The translations under genes and the position numbers were made by a program. The notes beneath the pieces are model-generated. The model saw nothing but the letters and a program-made list of their open reading frames with translations, had not been told where the DNA came from and searched no databases. A stretch of DNA of 64,000 nucleotides from assembly GCA_016618085.1 (NCBI GenBank), contig JABLTG010000029.1:62001-126000 (forward strand). Direction: 5' to 3'. Within the stretch, counting starts at the first letter, position 1; every line of letters begins with the position of its first letter. The DNA is from Neovahlkampfia damariscottae. Lineage: Eukaryota > Heterolobosea > Selenaionea > Neovahlkampfiida > Neovahlkampfiidae. Below, piece after piece: positions 51,970 through 62,468 of this stretch.

Positions 51970-52851
51970 TTATTTATGTTCTGCATAGACATTCCAAAAA
52001 TCTAAACTTCCGATATTATCTTCTGATTCTACTTTATATTTGAATCCTCTTTGATCTAAAATTTTTAAACATTCGTTTTTTAATTCTGTTGAATGAGCTT
52101 CAATGAAAATTTTGTCCAGTTTTTTCCAGTCAGAATCAACAATTCCTTGTAAAATTAAAACTTCTGCTTTTTCAGCATCGATTTTCAACAAATCTATTTT
52201 TTCAAGCTGTTGAAGTTTAATCAAATCTGAAACTGTTGTACATTCACAAACTTCTTCTGATACTTTCCAATACCATCCAATGATAATAGCATCTGCAAAG
52301 TACTGTCTTAATGGTAAAGGTAAATAATGGCCAACATAATTAAAGATTGAAGGAGTTTCTTCTGGATGATCAAAGTAGTATAAAAGTGTATTCTTCATGT
52401 CATTTTTTTCCTTTGGTGACCAACCAAAAGCAGATGATACAAATGATGCATAATGTTGAGTGAATTTCAAAGGATTATTTGAATTACTGACAGCTGATTT
52501 CTTCAAAAATACATTCTTAATGTTATTAATATCTAAATTTTCACGACAAAAAGCATTTGTCGATGATATTGGTTCAAAAGCAAAAACTTTTGAAGCATTT
52601 CTTGAAGCAAGCATTGAGAAGAATCCTCTATTTGCTCCAATGTCGATTACAACACCACCTTTAGGTACTGAGAAACCATTTTTGAAATATGACAAACATT
52701 GTTCATAAATCATTGTGTTAACTGCTGCATCTTCGGAAAAACTTGTTTTTGCCATGAATCCATTTGGCAAAGGCTCGAAGTGATGACTCTTTACATACAG
52801 ATAAAATGATATAATGACCAAAAATACACTTACACTTGCAGTTTTTAACAT
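51970..52851 (-). CDS. FkbM-family methyltransferase, membrane-anchored
   Basis: 293 residues, single exon. A signal-anchor (ASVSVFLVIISFYLYV) precedes the SAM motif GGVVIDIGANRGFFS, VFAFEPISST, and the FkbM end LEKIDLLKIDAEKAEVLILQG and IFIEAHS. The family methylates sugars or polyketides; the anchor suggests sugar methylation in the secretory route. The frame is also open from an ATG at 52920, but the ATTGG at 52886-52890 fits better with the inner ATG at 52849-52851. Confidence 0.82.
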   Translation of the reverse strand: MLKTASVSVFLVIISFYLYVKSHHFEPLPNGFMAKTSFSEDAAVNTMIYEQCLSYFKNGFSVPKGGVVIDIGANRGFFSMLASRNASKVFAFEPISSTNAFCRENLDINNIKNVFLKKSAVSNSNNPLKFTQHYASFVSSAFGWSPKEKNDMKNTLLYYFDHPEETPSIFNYVGHYLPLPLRQYFADAIIIGWYWKVSEEVCECTTVSDLIKLQQLEKIDLLKIDAEKAEVLILQGIVDSDWKKLDKIFIEAHSTELKNECLKILDQRGFKYKVESEDNIGSLDFWNVYAEHK

Positions 52852-53069
52852 TTTTTGTTCAGTGTGAAAAAAAAGAATCAAAATGATTGGAGGCTTATAC
52901 GTTGACTGATGTCGTCTCATTGGTCAACTCTGTTTCCCAACAGTGCATTTTTTTTCTCAACGGTTTGGCAATTGACGAATAATGTTGCAGAGTGGAAATC
53001 CAATTTTTTCTTGAATACAAAAGAAAATGTTTTTTATCAAAATTTGAAATTCAGATCACCTTTTGTTTC

Positions 53070-53678
53070 TCAAATCAATTTGTAATTTCTGGAATAAATC
53101 CAAAACACTTCTTTGTCCAATATCATTTGATCCTCCAAATGGTACCAATACTCTTTTGATTTTTTTAATAATTTTAAAACATAAACTTTGTTATCTTTCC
53201 ATTTCTTTTTTGCTATTGCAAATGTGTAAGGAAATTTTTCAATCATTATTTTGGTCAATTCTTCATCATGCTCAATGATACTTCTTAATTGAAAGTCAGT
53301 TGTTGAGAATTCAAGAAATCTACCATTCAGTGTTGCTCTAATAATATCTTTATCATATACATAAGGATTTTGAGATTTTGACAATGTTGAATAAATATTT
53401 GCATCTAATTCAACTGCTTGTAAAATGAATTGTTTATCAGATTTCAATGATTTATGTAAATGTGCATAGGCTTTTTGATTTTGTTTCAATGCTTCTGTCC
53501 CCAATCCAATGATTTCTCTATCTTTTCTATATTCTTTCTTGCAATACGAGACCATCAATCCATTCTTCCTGACAACTTCCAATATCATTTTTCTACCATC
53601 CAATTTTGGAGAAACGAATCTAAACAAGTTCACATCATTCTCCAATGCATTTTTCAACAATTGAGAATCATTTCTCAA
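53070..53678 (-). pseudogene. DUF4116-repeat protein, apparently lacking its start
   Basis: About 200 residues with several DUF4116-like units of about 48 residues (NGLMVSYCKKEYRKDREI, AYAHLHKSLKSDKQFILQAV, FPYTFAIAKKKWKDNK). A stop lies just upstream in frame and the first in-frame Met is about 30 residues in. An upstream exon could exist (AG at about 53675), but no ATG is found before the next gene. It is either truncated or an unresolved exon. The repeat family is found in protists, large viruses and Legionella; function unknown. Confidence 0.55.
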
Positions 53679-53807
53679 AGATTCAGATTTTTACTACTAA
53701 TTTCAGGTCCTGGATTTGATTTTTTTTGTTCAATTCTCTAAAGGATGGAGGTTTGGTTAAAAAATTTTTTTTTTTTTTTTTACAGATTGAACAGCAGTAA
53801 AAGTTTA

Positions 53808-54020
53808 CTAATTTTTACTTTGTTTTTTCAAAATCATCAAGTTTTCTTTCATCTGTAATTTCTTTTTTTTTTGTTTTTGATTTTCAACAAGTTGTTCCAT
53901 TTCTTCAGAAACTTCACCACCTGTATCTAAATATATTTTGTATGATCCCAAAAGTATTTGAGCCATTTTATCGTTAGCTGATTCTTGGTTGAAAGCAGAA
54001 ATTTTTTCTCTTTTCGCCAT
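53808..54020 (-). CDS. Small charged helical protein (70 aa)
   Basis: MAKREKISAFNQESANDK then MAQILLGSYKIYLDTGG and a Lys-rich end (NQKQKKKKLQMKENL). Single exon from the ATG 54018-54020, with an ATTGG at 54062-54066, 41 bp upstream, as for other genes here. No family recognised. Confidence 0.5.
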   Translation of the reverse strand: MAKREKISAFNQESANDKMAQILLGSYKIYLDTGGEVSEEMEQLVENQKQKKKKLQMKENLMILKKQSKN

Positions 54021-54155
54021 CAACACAAAACTCGAATGTCAGAAAAATTGTCAAAGAAATGATTGGTCAACTATTTTTAATTGCACAATTTTCATTTTTT
54101 TTATTAATCGAAATCGAATTGAATAATAAAAAAAAAAAAGGGTTTCTAATATTGA

Positions 54156-54160
54156 CCAAT
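54156..54160 (+). promoter_or_regulatory. CCAAT box, context TTGACCAATCAA
   Basis: 23 bp before the ATG of the RGS-START gene. Confidence 0.55.
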
Positions 54161-54183
54161 CAATTTTTTGCACTTGTTTGAAA

Positions 54184-55574
54184 ATGACGAGTTTTGAACT
54201 GGACAGAATTCATATTCACTTTAATTCCATATATACAAATGAAGATATGAAGAATTCATTCATGAAACATCTTGAAAGTGAATTTAATACAGAACCATTT
54301 GAATTTGTTTTAAAAGTAAAAGAATTTGAATCGGAGGAAGAAGAAAAATTAAAATTAAAATTATTTTTTGAAATATATGACACATACATCATTAAAAATT
54401 CACCAAAAGAAATTAATTTATCCGCTGAAAATCTTGAAAATTTTAGAAAAAAAAATAAAATTCAGCTGGAAGACCGAAACACCAATTTATTAGAAAATGA
54501 ACCATTTGATATTTTAAAAAGAATAATACATTCACAATTACTTCATGATGTATTTCCAAGATTCATTAGATCTGATTTATGTATAAAAACAATAAAATTA
54601 CATCAAAGAGATTCAAAAGTTGTTGAAAAAAGGGAAGTTTATGATTTTCCATACAAAGATGAAGATTTTACATCAGAAATTGTAACAGATATTGATATTG
54701 AATTTATGAATCGTTTAATGAAAGATGGATATGATTGGGAGTTGGTGTTTTCTGATAAAAAATTACAAATGAATACATTTTATTTTAAAAATGAATATTT
54801 TCCAAATGTATCATTTTTAAAAGATTCAAATATTCAAAAATTTGAATCAATTATTCCATTTGGACTTCAACATTGTATTGATGCATTAGTTCCAATTTCT
54901 CAAGTAAAAAAATATGATAGAGCAATAGTTGATATCAAATGTAAATCATATTTAGATGGAGATGAATCATTAAAAAAATATCCTGATCAAATGAAAATGA
55001 AAAGATCAAATGCAGTTTTTAATATCACTGCGAAATTACCTGTTCCAGGATCAAAACAAAGAAGAGGTCTTGATGCAACTACAACTTATTTTGATCATAA
55101 AGGTAATTGGATACGTATCATGAAACCTATAATTCAAAATTTTATAAAAAAACCAAATGATTGGGAAAAATCTCATAAAGAAAAAATTGATGGAAAAACT
55201 ACTAAATTTTATGCAATGCCAAGCTTTCTGAAGTTTCAATTAACACCAATTTCTGAGAATAAAACGAAATATACGTATATTCACAGTAAGGAATTTTTTG
55301 GAGTTTATTTTTTCAAAGTATTTAATATTTGTGGAAGTTTTATGATGAAAAAAATGACAAAAACAGTTATTCAAAGTAATTTATTATTTTTTATTTATTT
55401 TTGAAATTAAAAGTGAGAGCAAAAGGTCTTCGAAGTGATTTATTATCAAATATTCAAAAATTTGATGAAAATATGAAGAAAGAAGCAGAAGAAAACCTTG
55501 AAAATGATGGCTATTCTAAATTAAATAGAGATGCATTTCGTTATTGCAAAGAAGAACACTGCATCGAAGAGTAG
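54184..55574 (+). CDS. RGS-START fusion protein
   Basis: About 450 residues in two exons; an intron at about 55377-55413 joins TKTVIQ to MRAKGLRSDLL. The N-terminal RGS domain (FMKHLESEFNTEPFEFVLKV, LFFEIYDTYIIKNSPKEINL, FDILKRIIHSQLLHDVFPRF) would speed GTP hydrolysis on a G-alpha. A START-like lipid-binding domain follows (DGYDWELVFSDKKLQ, YDRAIVDIKCKSYLDGDES, NWIRIMKPIIQNF, TKYTYIHSKEFFGVYFFKVF). The start is the ATG at 54184; the frame upstream begins with TTG. CCAAT 54156-54160, 23 bp upstream. The fusion suggests G-protein control linked to membrane lipid. Confidence 0.72.
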
Positions 55575-55628
55575 AGATTTTTAATTGATTTTTTGATTGA
55601 CTTTGACCAATCAAACAATAAAGTAAAC

Positions 55629-56207
55629 ATGATACAAAAACTCTTGTTGTTTTCAATTCTCATCACTTTTGCTTTTGTTGCAGCTCAAGAAGAACTTGAA
55701 GAAGTATACATCTTCGAAGAAGACACTTTAGCTTCAAAAGTAAAAATTGAACTTGACAAAAAAAATTCAAACGACTGGTGGATTCAAGTTACAGCAAAAC
55801 CAAAAATAAAGTTCACTCAATTCAATTTATTGCAGCTGATGGATCATCTACTATGTTATATCCACCTCATCGGGAAAAAAAATATGGTACTTTTGCAGGA
55901 AAACCAGATGCATTAGTTCCATGGGTTCAAAAGTAACTTTAAAACTTTGGTATCTCAGTCATGGATCTCAAATGGTTAAACTTACAGACAATTATAACAA
56001 AGAAGGATCAAGTGGTTCAGGAGGTTCTGGTGTTGGTGGTGGTTCACAACAAACTGGACCAGATCCACCTTCTTCAAAAACAAAGATATTCAATTTCTTA
56101 TTAAATCTGTCAAGAAATATAAACAACCAGGTAAAAATCCAGCAGCACATATTGCAGGAGAAAATGATCTCAGAAGAAAAGTTTGGGCAAACATTCCACA
56201 TGTTTAA
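55629..56207 (+). pseudogene. Secreted protein gene, reading frame broken about three times
   Basis: Signal peptide MIQKLLLFSILITFAFVAAQ and an acidic start (EELEEVYIFEED) with a good CCAAT box (55607-55611). The coherent protein then moves between frames: VHSIQFIAADGSSTMLYPP, GSKVTLKLWYLSHGSQMVKL, a Gly/Ser/Pro linker (GSGGSGVGGGSQQTGPDPP) and KYKQPGKNPAAHIAGENDL to a stop at 56207. The shifts are near 55810, 55925 and 56085. No family recognised; a small beta-rich extracellular domain is likely. Decay or sequence errors, cannot be told apart. Confidence 0.5.
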
Positions 56208-56302
56208 AATTTTTGTCTCTTCTACAAAAAGAGAAATGAAAAATTTTTTTTGTTTCTTTTTTAAGAAGTCGGAATTTTTTTTTTTTTAAAAAAAGAAAAT
56301 AT

Positions 56303-57404
56303 TTAATCATCGAGATCAACATCTAATCCAAATGCTTCTAACATTAATCTTCCATAAGCATCTTTTTTTAATATATCTTTTGAACCAGCTACCTTCTGGT
56401 GTGTCTTTTATTGAGGAATTCAATATATATTCTTTTGAAAGCTTATAGGAATCTTTAAAATGATATAAACGATGATTTGAAACTGAAAGAACTTCTAATA
56501 GAAAATCTTCATCATTTTGCATTTCAGTTGTGAAAATATTTCATAAATTTTTCTGAGTATTGTTTGGATTCAATCCAGCAAGGAATACTTTCTTTTGAAC
56601 ATTTTTTCATCGATAAAATGAAATATTTCTTGATATTCATCAAAAAAATAACTCAATAATTTGACAATGAAATCTTCATCCATAACTAACTTGTCAATCA
56701 AATCGATAGAAGCATAATCTAAAGGTTGAAAAAATTTATCATGAGATTCAATGGATTTGATTAATAAATCTTCATCGTTTTGCAGTTTCTTTGAGCAAAA
56801 TTTGAAATTTTGTCCATTTAATTCAATTGCTCTCATTGCAATTTCTTTGTCATTTTTCATTTGGTTAGTGAGTATTTGAAAATAACCAGGATCATTTTTT
56901 CGAAACATTATTATAACATCTTTATCATGTTTTAAATTTTCCGGAATGTGATGAACCCATTCATTTGAATTGGACAAAGATGCTAACACTATATCTTTAT
57001 CACATCTCAATTCACTGTTTTCCGGAATTTTCAGGTAAATTTTTGATTCATTAAGCCCACATTTCAAAGAAATTTCTTTCTCAGTCAAAAAAGGCACCAG
57101 TATAGATTCCGAAAAAAGCTTTGTTTTAAAGTGCATCTAAAATAAAATCACGATTTGTAGTGATTTCTTGAGGCAAAGCTTCAAAAAAAATACAATCAGC
57201 AGGTGAATTTACTGTTGATAAAAATGTCCAAAGTACATCTCTATCTTTTTGTAGTTCTTTTGACGCATATAAAATGTTGGAACAGTGGAGTTTTACTGAT
57301 TCAAGAATAATTTCTTTGTCATTTTCAAATTTGTATTTGCAAGTATGAAGAATATCTTTTCCTTGTTTTATTTTGAGCAACAATAGCTCTCTACACATTT
57401 GCAT
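56303..57404 (-). pseudogene. DUF4116-repeat protein, reading frame broken at least three times
   Basis: Repeat units such as GKDILHTCKYKFENDKEII, NEWVHHIPENLKHDKDVIIM, NFKFCSKKLQNDEDLLI and HRLYHFKDSYKLSKEY identify the DUF4116 family. The units sit in different frames; changes fall near 57130, 56575-56525 and 56390. The last frame ends KDAYGRLMLEAFGLDVDLDD, which looks like a genuine C-terminus. ATTGG 57437-57441 upstream of the ATG at 57404 is intact. Confidence 0.6.
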
Positions 57405-57506
57405 GGTGAATTCACTATTGTTTGTTGGTGAGTTCTATTGGTCAAAAACTAGAAAGTAGTTTCTTTCAGAAATATTATTTTTCTTGAAACTTGAAATTTT
57501 ATTTCA

Positions 57507-58954
57507 TTACGGTTTGCAAGGTAATTTATTTGGAACGATAAAGGTAGACGTGGAAAAAGTCATAGGTGCAATAGTTCCGCTTCTATATCTTAATTCAATC
57601 AAATAGGCAGTATATCCAGTTGACGGAACTTCTACTTCAATTTTGTAAACACCATTTCTTTCTTGAATGACTTTTCCCTTCCAAGCTCTACCTATTTCAA
57701 CAATTCTAAAATCACGTGATTTTGGATTATGAGCCATCCAAACTCTTGCAATCATTGGTTTATCTTCTGCTTTGACTTCAAGTATTCCTTTTGTTTCTTC
57801 AAATTTATGAGTCCATGAAAATTTTGGTCTTGGAACATTATTTAAAAATGAATGATAATAAGACATTAAACTTTGTATTGCATCTGAATCCCCAAGTCCA
57901 TGACCAGTCTTTTAAAAAATGAATGAACAAAAAATCAAGTTACATTTGGAACATATCTTAATAATTTCTCTCCTTCCAATTCATCATAAAAAAATTCACT
58001 TGAATCAGGAACAAAGAATTCATCACCAGTTGAGGAAACGATGAATTTTGGCATTTTCAAAATCTTTTTATGAGCAATTGGATCAATGATATCAAATAAT
58101 TTTGTTCCGTTTGGTGAATTGTATCTTGTTAAAATAGTTTCTCTTTCATCTAAAAAACTTGTTAATTCAATTAAAAATCTGACAATCTTTCAAAGTTGGA
58201 GGCCAAAAACAATATGTTTGATAAATTCTATCTAATGTCTTTGCAGTGTATAATACTGGGATTACTGCAGGTACAATAGCTGCACAATATTCAGGTTTTG
58301 CAGCTGCAACTAACCAAGTTGTCCATCCTCTTTTTGAACCACCCATAACAACAAATTGTTCAATTTTTAAATTTCTCTTTTTAAATAAGAAGTCTTTCAC
58401 AGAATCCATAGCTTTAACTGTTGCTTTTGCCATAGGTAATTGTTGAATATAATCAGATCTTCCAGTGTTCATGAATACCTTCCATGTGTATGCAATAATG
58501 TCTTCAAAAAAAATAAATAAATTTTTCACAAACCATCTTCAACTCTGTTCCTCGGTTCTGCAGGAAAAGAAACTGGTTGATAAGGTATTTGATTTAAAAT
58601 TATCAAAATAGATTCGGTTAATGTTGTAATTATTCCAAACTCCATAGGAACTGAAGTTGGTGGTTTTTGGTCTTTATTTGATCCACCGATGACAAATAAA
58701 GGTTTCAAATGTTTAAGTTTAGTAGGTACAGCTATTATAACCCAATGTCTCCAAATTGGATGAGAAACTTCTTCTGTTGAAAGCCATGTTTGACTTGTGA
58801 CATTTAGCACATAAGCAGTGCCACCAGAATAATTGAAAGTGCTGTGGTGACTGTATTTGAAGCTTGGATCAGCTCTATTAACGTATTCTTGAAGGATTGA
58901 TTCCGAATATGTCAATTGAAGAACAACAAAAATAAATGTCAGAAACAACTTCAT
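57507..58954 (-). CDS. Secreted PhoPQ-activated pathogenicity-related (AprA/PqaA-type) alpha/beta hydrolase
   Basis: Signal peptide MKLFLTFIFVVLQLTYSES. Family pieces in order: YVNRADPSFKY, WRHWVIIAVP, LFVIGGSNKDQKPP, VMGGSKRGWTTWLVAA (nucleophile Ser in GGSKRG), VPAVIPVLY, PKFIVSSTGDEFFVPD (acid), TGHGLGDSD (His), then a C-terminal beta domain (YKIEVEVPSTGYTAYLIELRY). Introns at about 58503-58526 and 57910-57945. One frame change near 58175, between KDCQ and the LTSFLDE segment, is unexplained. Despite its name the family is widespread in free-living amoebae; substrate unknown. CCAAT 58973-58977. Confidence 0.75.
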
Positions 58955-59028
58955 CTGGAAAAAGTGGTTTGACCAATAGGATTTGTATCAATTTTTCCAC
59001 CATAAAAAAGAAGAGTGTTTTATTCTAG

Positions 59029-59463
59029 TCACACATTTAAATGAAGAAAGTCGTCAAACATTTCATTAATCGTTGCATCATCTGAAGTTGTGATATCTGC
59101 TCCCTCTTTTTCTTTTTCCTCTGTCACTTTTTTGTGGATATGATGTTTCAAGTCATGAAAAAAATGTCGAACAATATGCTTGACTCTTTCGTTTGATCTT
59201 GATGCATCAACCACTTTTTCTAATTGCATCATTTCAATAAATCTTTTCAATCCTGCACCATCCTCACATCTATCGATGATTAATTTGATTGCTTCTGATA
59301 AGAAAACAATAGTTTCTTGAAAATGTTGGAAATTTTCTTCAATTGAATAATCTGTGTGTTGTCCCAAAAATTCAGGAATGTTTTTACTCAAAGTATCAAC
59401 AATTTCGACGACTTCATGTTCAATATCTGCTGCTTCTCTTGTTTTTGTTCTTTCTTCCTCCAT
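59029..59463 (-). CDS. Helical soluble protein (144 aa), not recognised
   Basis: Acidic and His-rich, predicted all helix (IEHEVVEIVDTLSKNIPEF, FLSEAIKLIIDRCEDGAGL, HIVRHFFHDLKHHIHKKV). Single exon. ATG 59461-59463 with a CCAAT at 59492-59496, 28 bp upstream. No family recognised. Confidence 0.55.
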   Translation of the reverse strand: MEEERTKTREAADIEHEVVEIVDTLSKNIPEFLGQHTDYSIEENFQHFQETIVFLSEAIKLIIDRCEDGAGLKRFIEMMQLEKVVDASRSNERVKHIVRHFFHDLKHHIHKKVTEEKEKEGADITTSDDATINEMFDDFLHLNV

Positions 59464-59707
59464 TTGATTTTTTCGAAGATCAATTCTACAACCAATGAAA
59501 TCATTGAAATCAAATTGAAAAACAAATCAAGATAAGTAAGCAACTATTGTATGAAAATAAGAAATACGTGGATATTAAGCTTAATTATTCTGAGAAATTC
59601 TGAATATATTGAAGAATGATAAATTTCAAGAACTTGTACATGAACCAACTATTTTGGAGATCTGAAAAGAAGAAAAATTGCAATTTTAGAAGAGGTTTTA
59701 TTGAAAG

Positions 59708-61425
59708 TTATAAATTTTCCCACATATGTTCAATTCCAAAAATCATTTTTGAAAATTCTTTTGATTCTTCACTTTCTCCTTTCCAATCAATTTTAGATAA
59801 TTTCCCAATGCAATCTGTATTTGGTCTTCTTGATGGATTTTTCACCCATTCAACAATAATATTCTGCGCACATAATCCTTCATAATGCATAATTACACCA
59901 TGAACGAAATGTGGAAATTTCACGATATGTTGCAAATCATTCTTTTTAACTTTGTCATAATAAAATTCTGCAAAGAATAAAGGTGTTTGTGGATCCATTG
60001 CTCCATTCAATATCAAAAAAGGTTGACGAGTATTTGCGAAATTATTATGATATTGATCAGGTTTTGTAATGTCCCAATGTTCAACAAATCTTCTATGAGA
60101 AATTGATGTTTGAGGAGAGAACATATAATTTTCTTCTTTTTTCAATAATTTCTCAAGAGATGGGATTGTTCCATTGTATAAAAGTTCAGATAAACCAATA
60201 TGAAGACCTAATATGAAGGAATAACCACCTCTATTTTCAGTTTTTGGTGAAATGACACTTGCAAGTCGTTTCAAAATCACTTTATCCGCAGCATTGCATC
60301 TTTCAATTCTTTTGATAATTGGAGGTAAGAAATTAACTCTACCACCAGGTATTGAAGCAATTAACATAAATAAAGAAGCCTTCATACTAACCTTATTGAT
60401 TAATCTAAAAAATGTTAAAAAAAATAATTTTGATACTTGTAAAATTCTGAGCAATGATTTTTGTCAAATCCTTCGAATACCCTTTTTAATTTATTGACTG
60501 GATTCTTAATTTTCGATGAACAAAATGCATCTTTTTCACAAAGACCCAAAGATTGCCTTCCTTGTTGATCAGCATATTTATCATAAGCAAGGAGTTGTGT
60601 ATAAACAGGAGGAGCAACACCATCAAAAATAACCAAGTGATTACTTGTTGGATAAAGTTGTAAGTATCTGTTCATCTTTAAAATAATATTAAAAGAAGTC
60701 AATCAGTCTTACAAGATACGCTCCATAAGAAACACCAAAAATTACAATTTTTTCATTCGCTGATATTCTTAAAGATTCAGCAACATTATAAACATCTCTT
60801 GCTGCTTCTGTTGGATTGAATGCATGAAATGAGGATCCATATTTTCCTTTGACGAATTCCAAACATTCTTTGAACAATTTACCAGGTTTTGATAGTTCAA
60901 CAGGCCAATCTGGATGATCTTCTTGGGGACATCTAAGAGGTGTTGAATGACCAGTACCTCTGTGACTTGGAATTATAATGTCCATTTCTCCATTAAACAT
61001 GTGATAGAGTTTAGTAGCAATTTCACCGTAATTTCTCCAATCAGCACCTCCACCAGGACCACCATCATTAATCCAATACTAAAAACATGAGTTTTATCAT
61101 TTGATTACTTGTCCTTTTCTATTTTTTGCTTGTAATCTTCTGACAAAAAATGTGATATTTCTTCCAGTTGGATTTTTCCAAAAAGAAGGTACAGATGTAT
61201 AAGCACATTCCATTTTCTGAAAAATTTAGAAATAAAAATGTTAAAAATTACAATATTTGGGTCTAAAACAAACTTTTTTTTCTCCGAGAAATGAGGTGAA
61301 AAAGGAGTTGGAAACATAGAGTTGGAACTGTGTGTTTCTTCTGTTGGACAAGTGGTCCATTTCACAACAACTTGTGCAGATGTCAAGCAAAATAAAATGA
61401 CTAAAACGACAACAACACCTTTCAT
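59708..61425 (-). CDS. Secreted S33/TAP-like peptidase (alpha/beta hydrolase)
   Basis: Signal peptide MKGVVVVLVILFCLTSAQ from the ATG 61423-61425. Oxyanion region YWINDGGPGGGADW, DIIIPSHRGTGHSTPL, nucleophile in FGVSYGAYLV, catalytic Asp in LNGAMDPQTPLFFAE, and His in FPHFVHGVI. The C-terminal TAP-like segment resembles bacterial tripeptidyl aminopeptidases. About four introns, for example about 61215-61258, 61080-61110 and 60416-60440. It probably digests peptides outside the cell or in food vacuoles. ATTGG 61446-61450, 20 bp upstream. Confidence 0.8.
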
Positions 61426-61914
61426 CAAGTAGCCAAATTAATCCTATTGGTACAATTATTATGAACCTTCCAAATGTTTTATTCAATAAGAATCAAACCT
61501 AACTTCAATCAACTTTTTCTTGTTTAAATATGAAACTTGGGAAGTGTTTTTAGATCAATAATAATCAAAATTTCAATAGATTTGATATCTAATGTATAAC
61601 TATTTTAACAATTCACAAAAACAATAAGTCGAAAACAAAATAATGTAATTTTCTTCAAATGCTTCATGTATTCAAAGTTCAATTGACTCAACGTGGAAAC
61701 CAACTCGAGTTTTCTAAAAACTACTTTTTTTTTTTCTTAAATAATTTGTGAGGTTTTCTGAATAAAAGCTAAGAGCGATGATATTTTTTCTGCAAATCTG
61801 TGGAATCAACATGCTGGTGTTTGTTGTCTTCACAAAATACGTTCAGTTTGATGTTCTTCATTTCCATAATTAATTAAAGAAATTTCACTTTCCGTTGAGT
61901 ATTTCTGTTTCAAT
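61426..61914. other. Intergenic stretch, no gene seen
   Basis: 489 AT-rich bases. The ATTGG at 61446-61450 belongs to the peptidase promoter. I found no convincing open frame, repeat or RNA gene in the rest. Confidence 0.5.
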
Positions 61915-62446
61915 TCAAGATGCTGAAAACAATGGAAGATGAGCAATCGATATAATAGGTGAAATACAAATCAATTTTGAAGAATTAGTTGAGCAGTAGA
62001 AAGTATATTGTGATAATGATTGATCAACAAATTTCACGTTTGATGCTGTATTTTCAAAATCATAAATAATCATTTCATTTCCACCTAAAGGTGTCCCGAT
62101 TGAAGGTTCAAAAAAATTCTTGCTGACAATGTTAAACAATGCAGTATCTGTCATTCTTTTTCGAATTCCTTTAGTTTTCATTGAAATGGAAATTGAAGCT
62201 TTTCCTTCAATTAAAAGAATGATTGAATATGAAAAAGTTTGATGAACAATCAAGGCACCTATTTCCAATTGAGTAGAATTGTAACCATAATTGCAAAAGA
62301 ATTCTGCATTTGATCCATAATATGTGTTGTATGAATATCCAGATGATATAAAAAAAATTGTAGTTCTATTTTGTTTGATAGCCAATGGTGCCAAAGAAAA
62401 AATATTCGTGTATTCTATTAAAATGTTAGGTTGAATAAATAAGAGA
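61915..62446 (-). pseudogene. Fragment of a surface protein with an IPT/TIG-like domain
   Basis: An open frame without a usable ATG reads LLFIQPNILIEYTNIFSLAP, then STQLEIGALIVHQTFSY and an IPT/TIG-like end (GTPLGGNEMIIYDFENTASN, FYCSTNSSKLICISP). Such Ig-like domains occur in large amoeba surface proteins. No signal peptide, no anchor, and the promoter just upstream faces the other way, so it looks like a leftover of a larger gene. A splice from an unseen exon is not excluded. Confidence 0.45.
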
Positions 62447-62460
62447 GTTTTTTTTTCAGT

Positions 62461-62465
62461 CCAAT
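62461..62465 (+). promoter_or_regulatory. CCAAT box almost touching the start codon
   Basis: Only 3 bp separate CCAAT from the ATG of the WD40 gene; the leader must be extremely short or start within the box. Confidence 0.5.
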
Positions 62466-62468
62466 CAA

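Noticed and set aside
52852-52920. Upstream ATG of the FkbM gene at 52920
   Set aside because: Possible, but the extra residues are not signal-like and the CCAAT box lies between the two ATGs, favouring the inner start.
56220-56300. T-rich run with A-rich follow-up as a terminator hairpin
   Set aside because: Homopolymers of this kind occur all over the window and eukaryotic Pol II does not use such hairpins.
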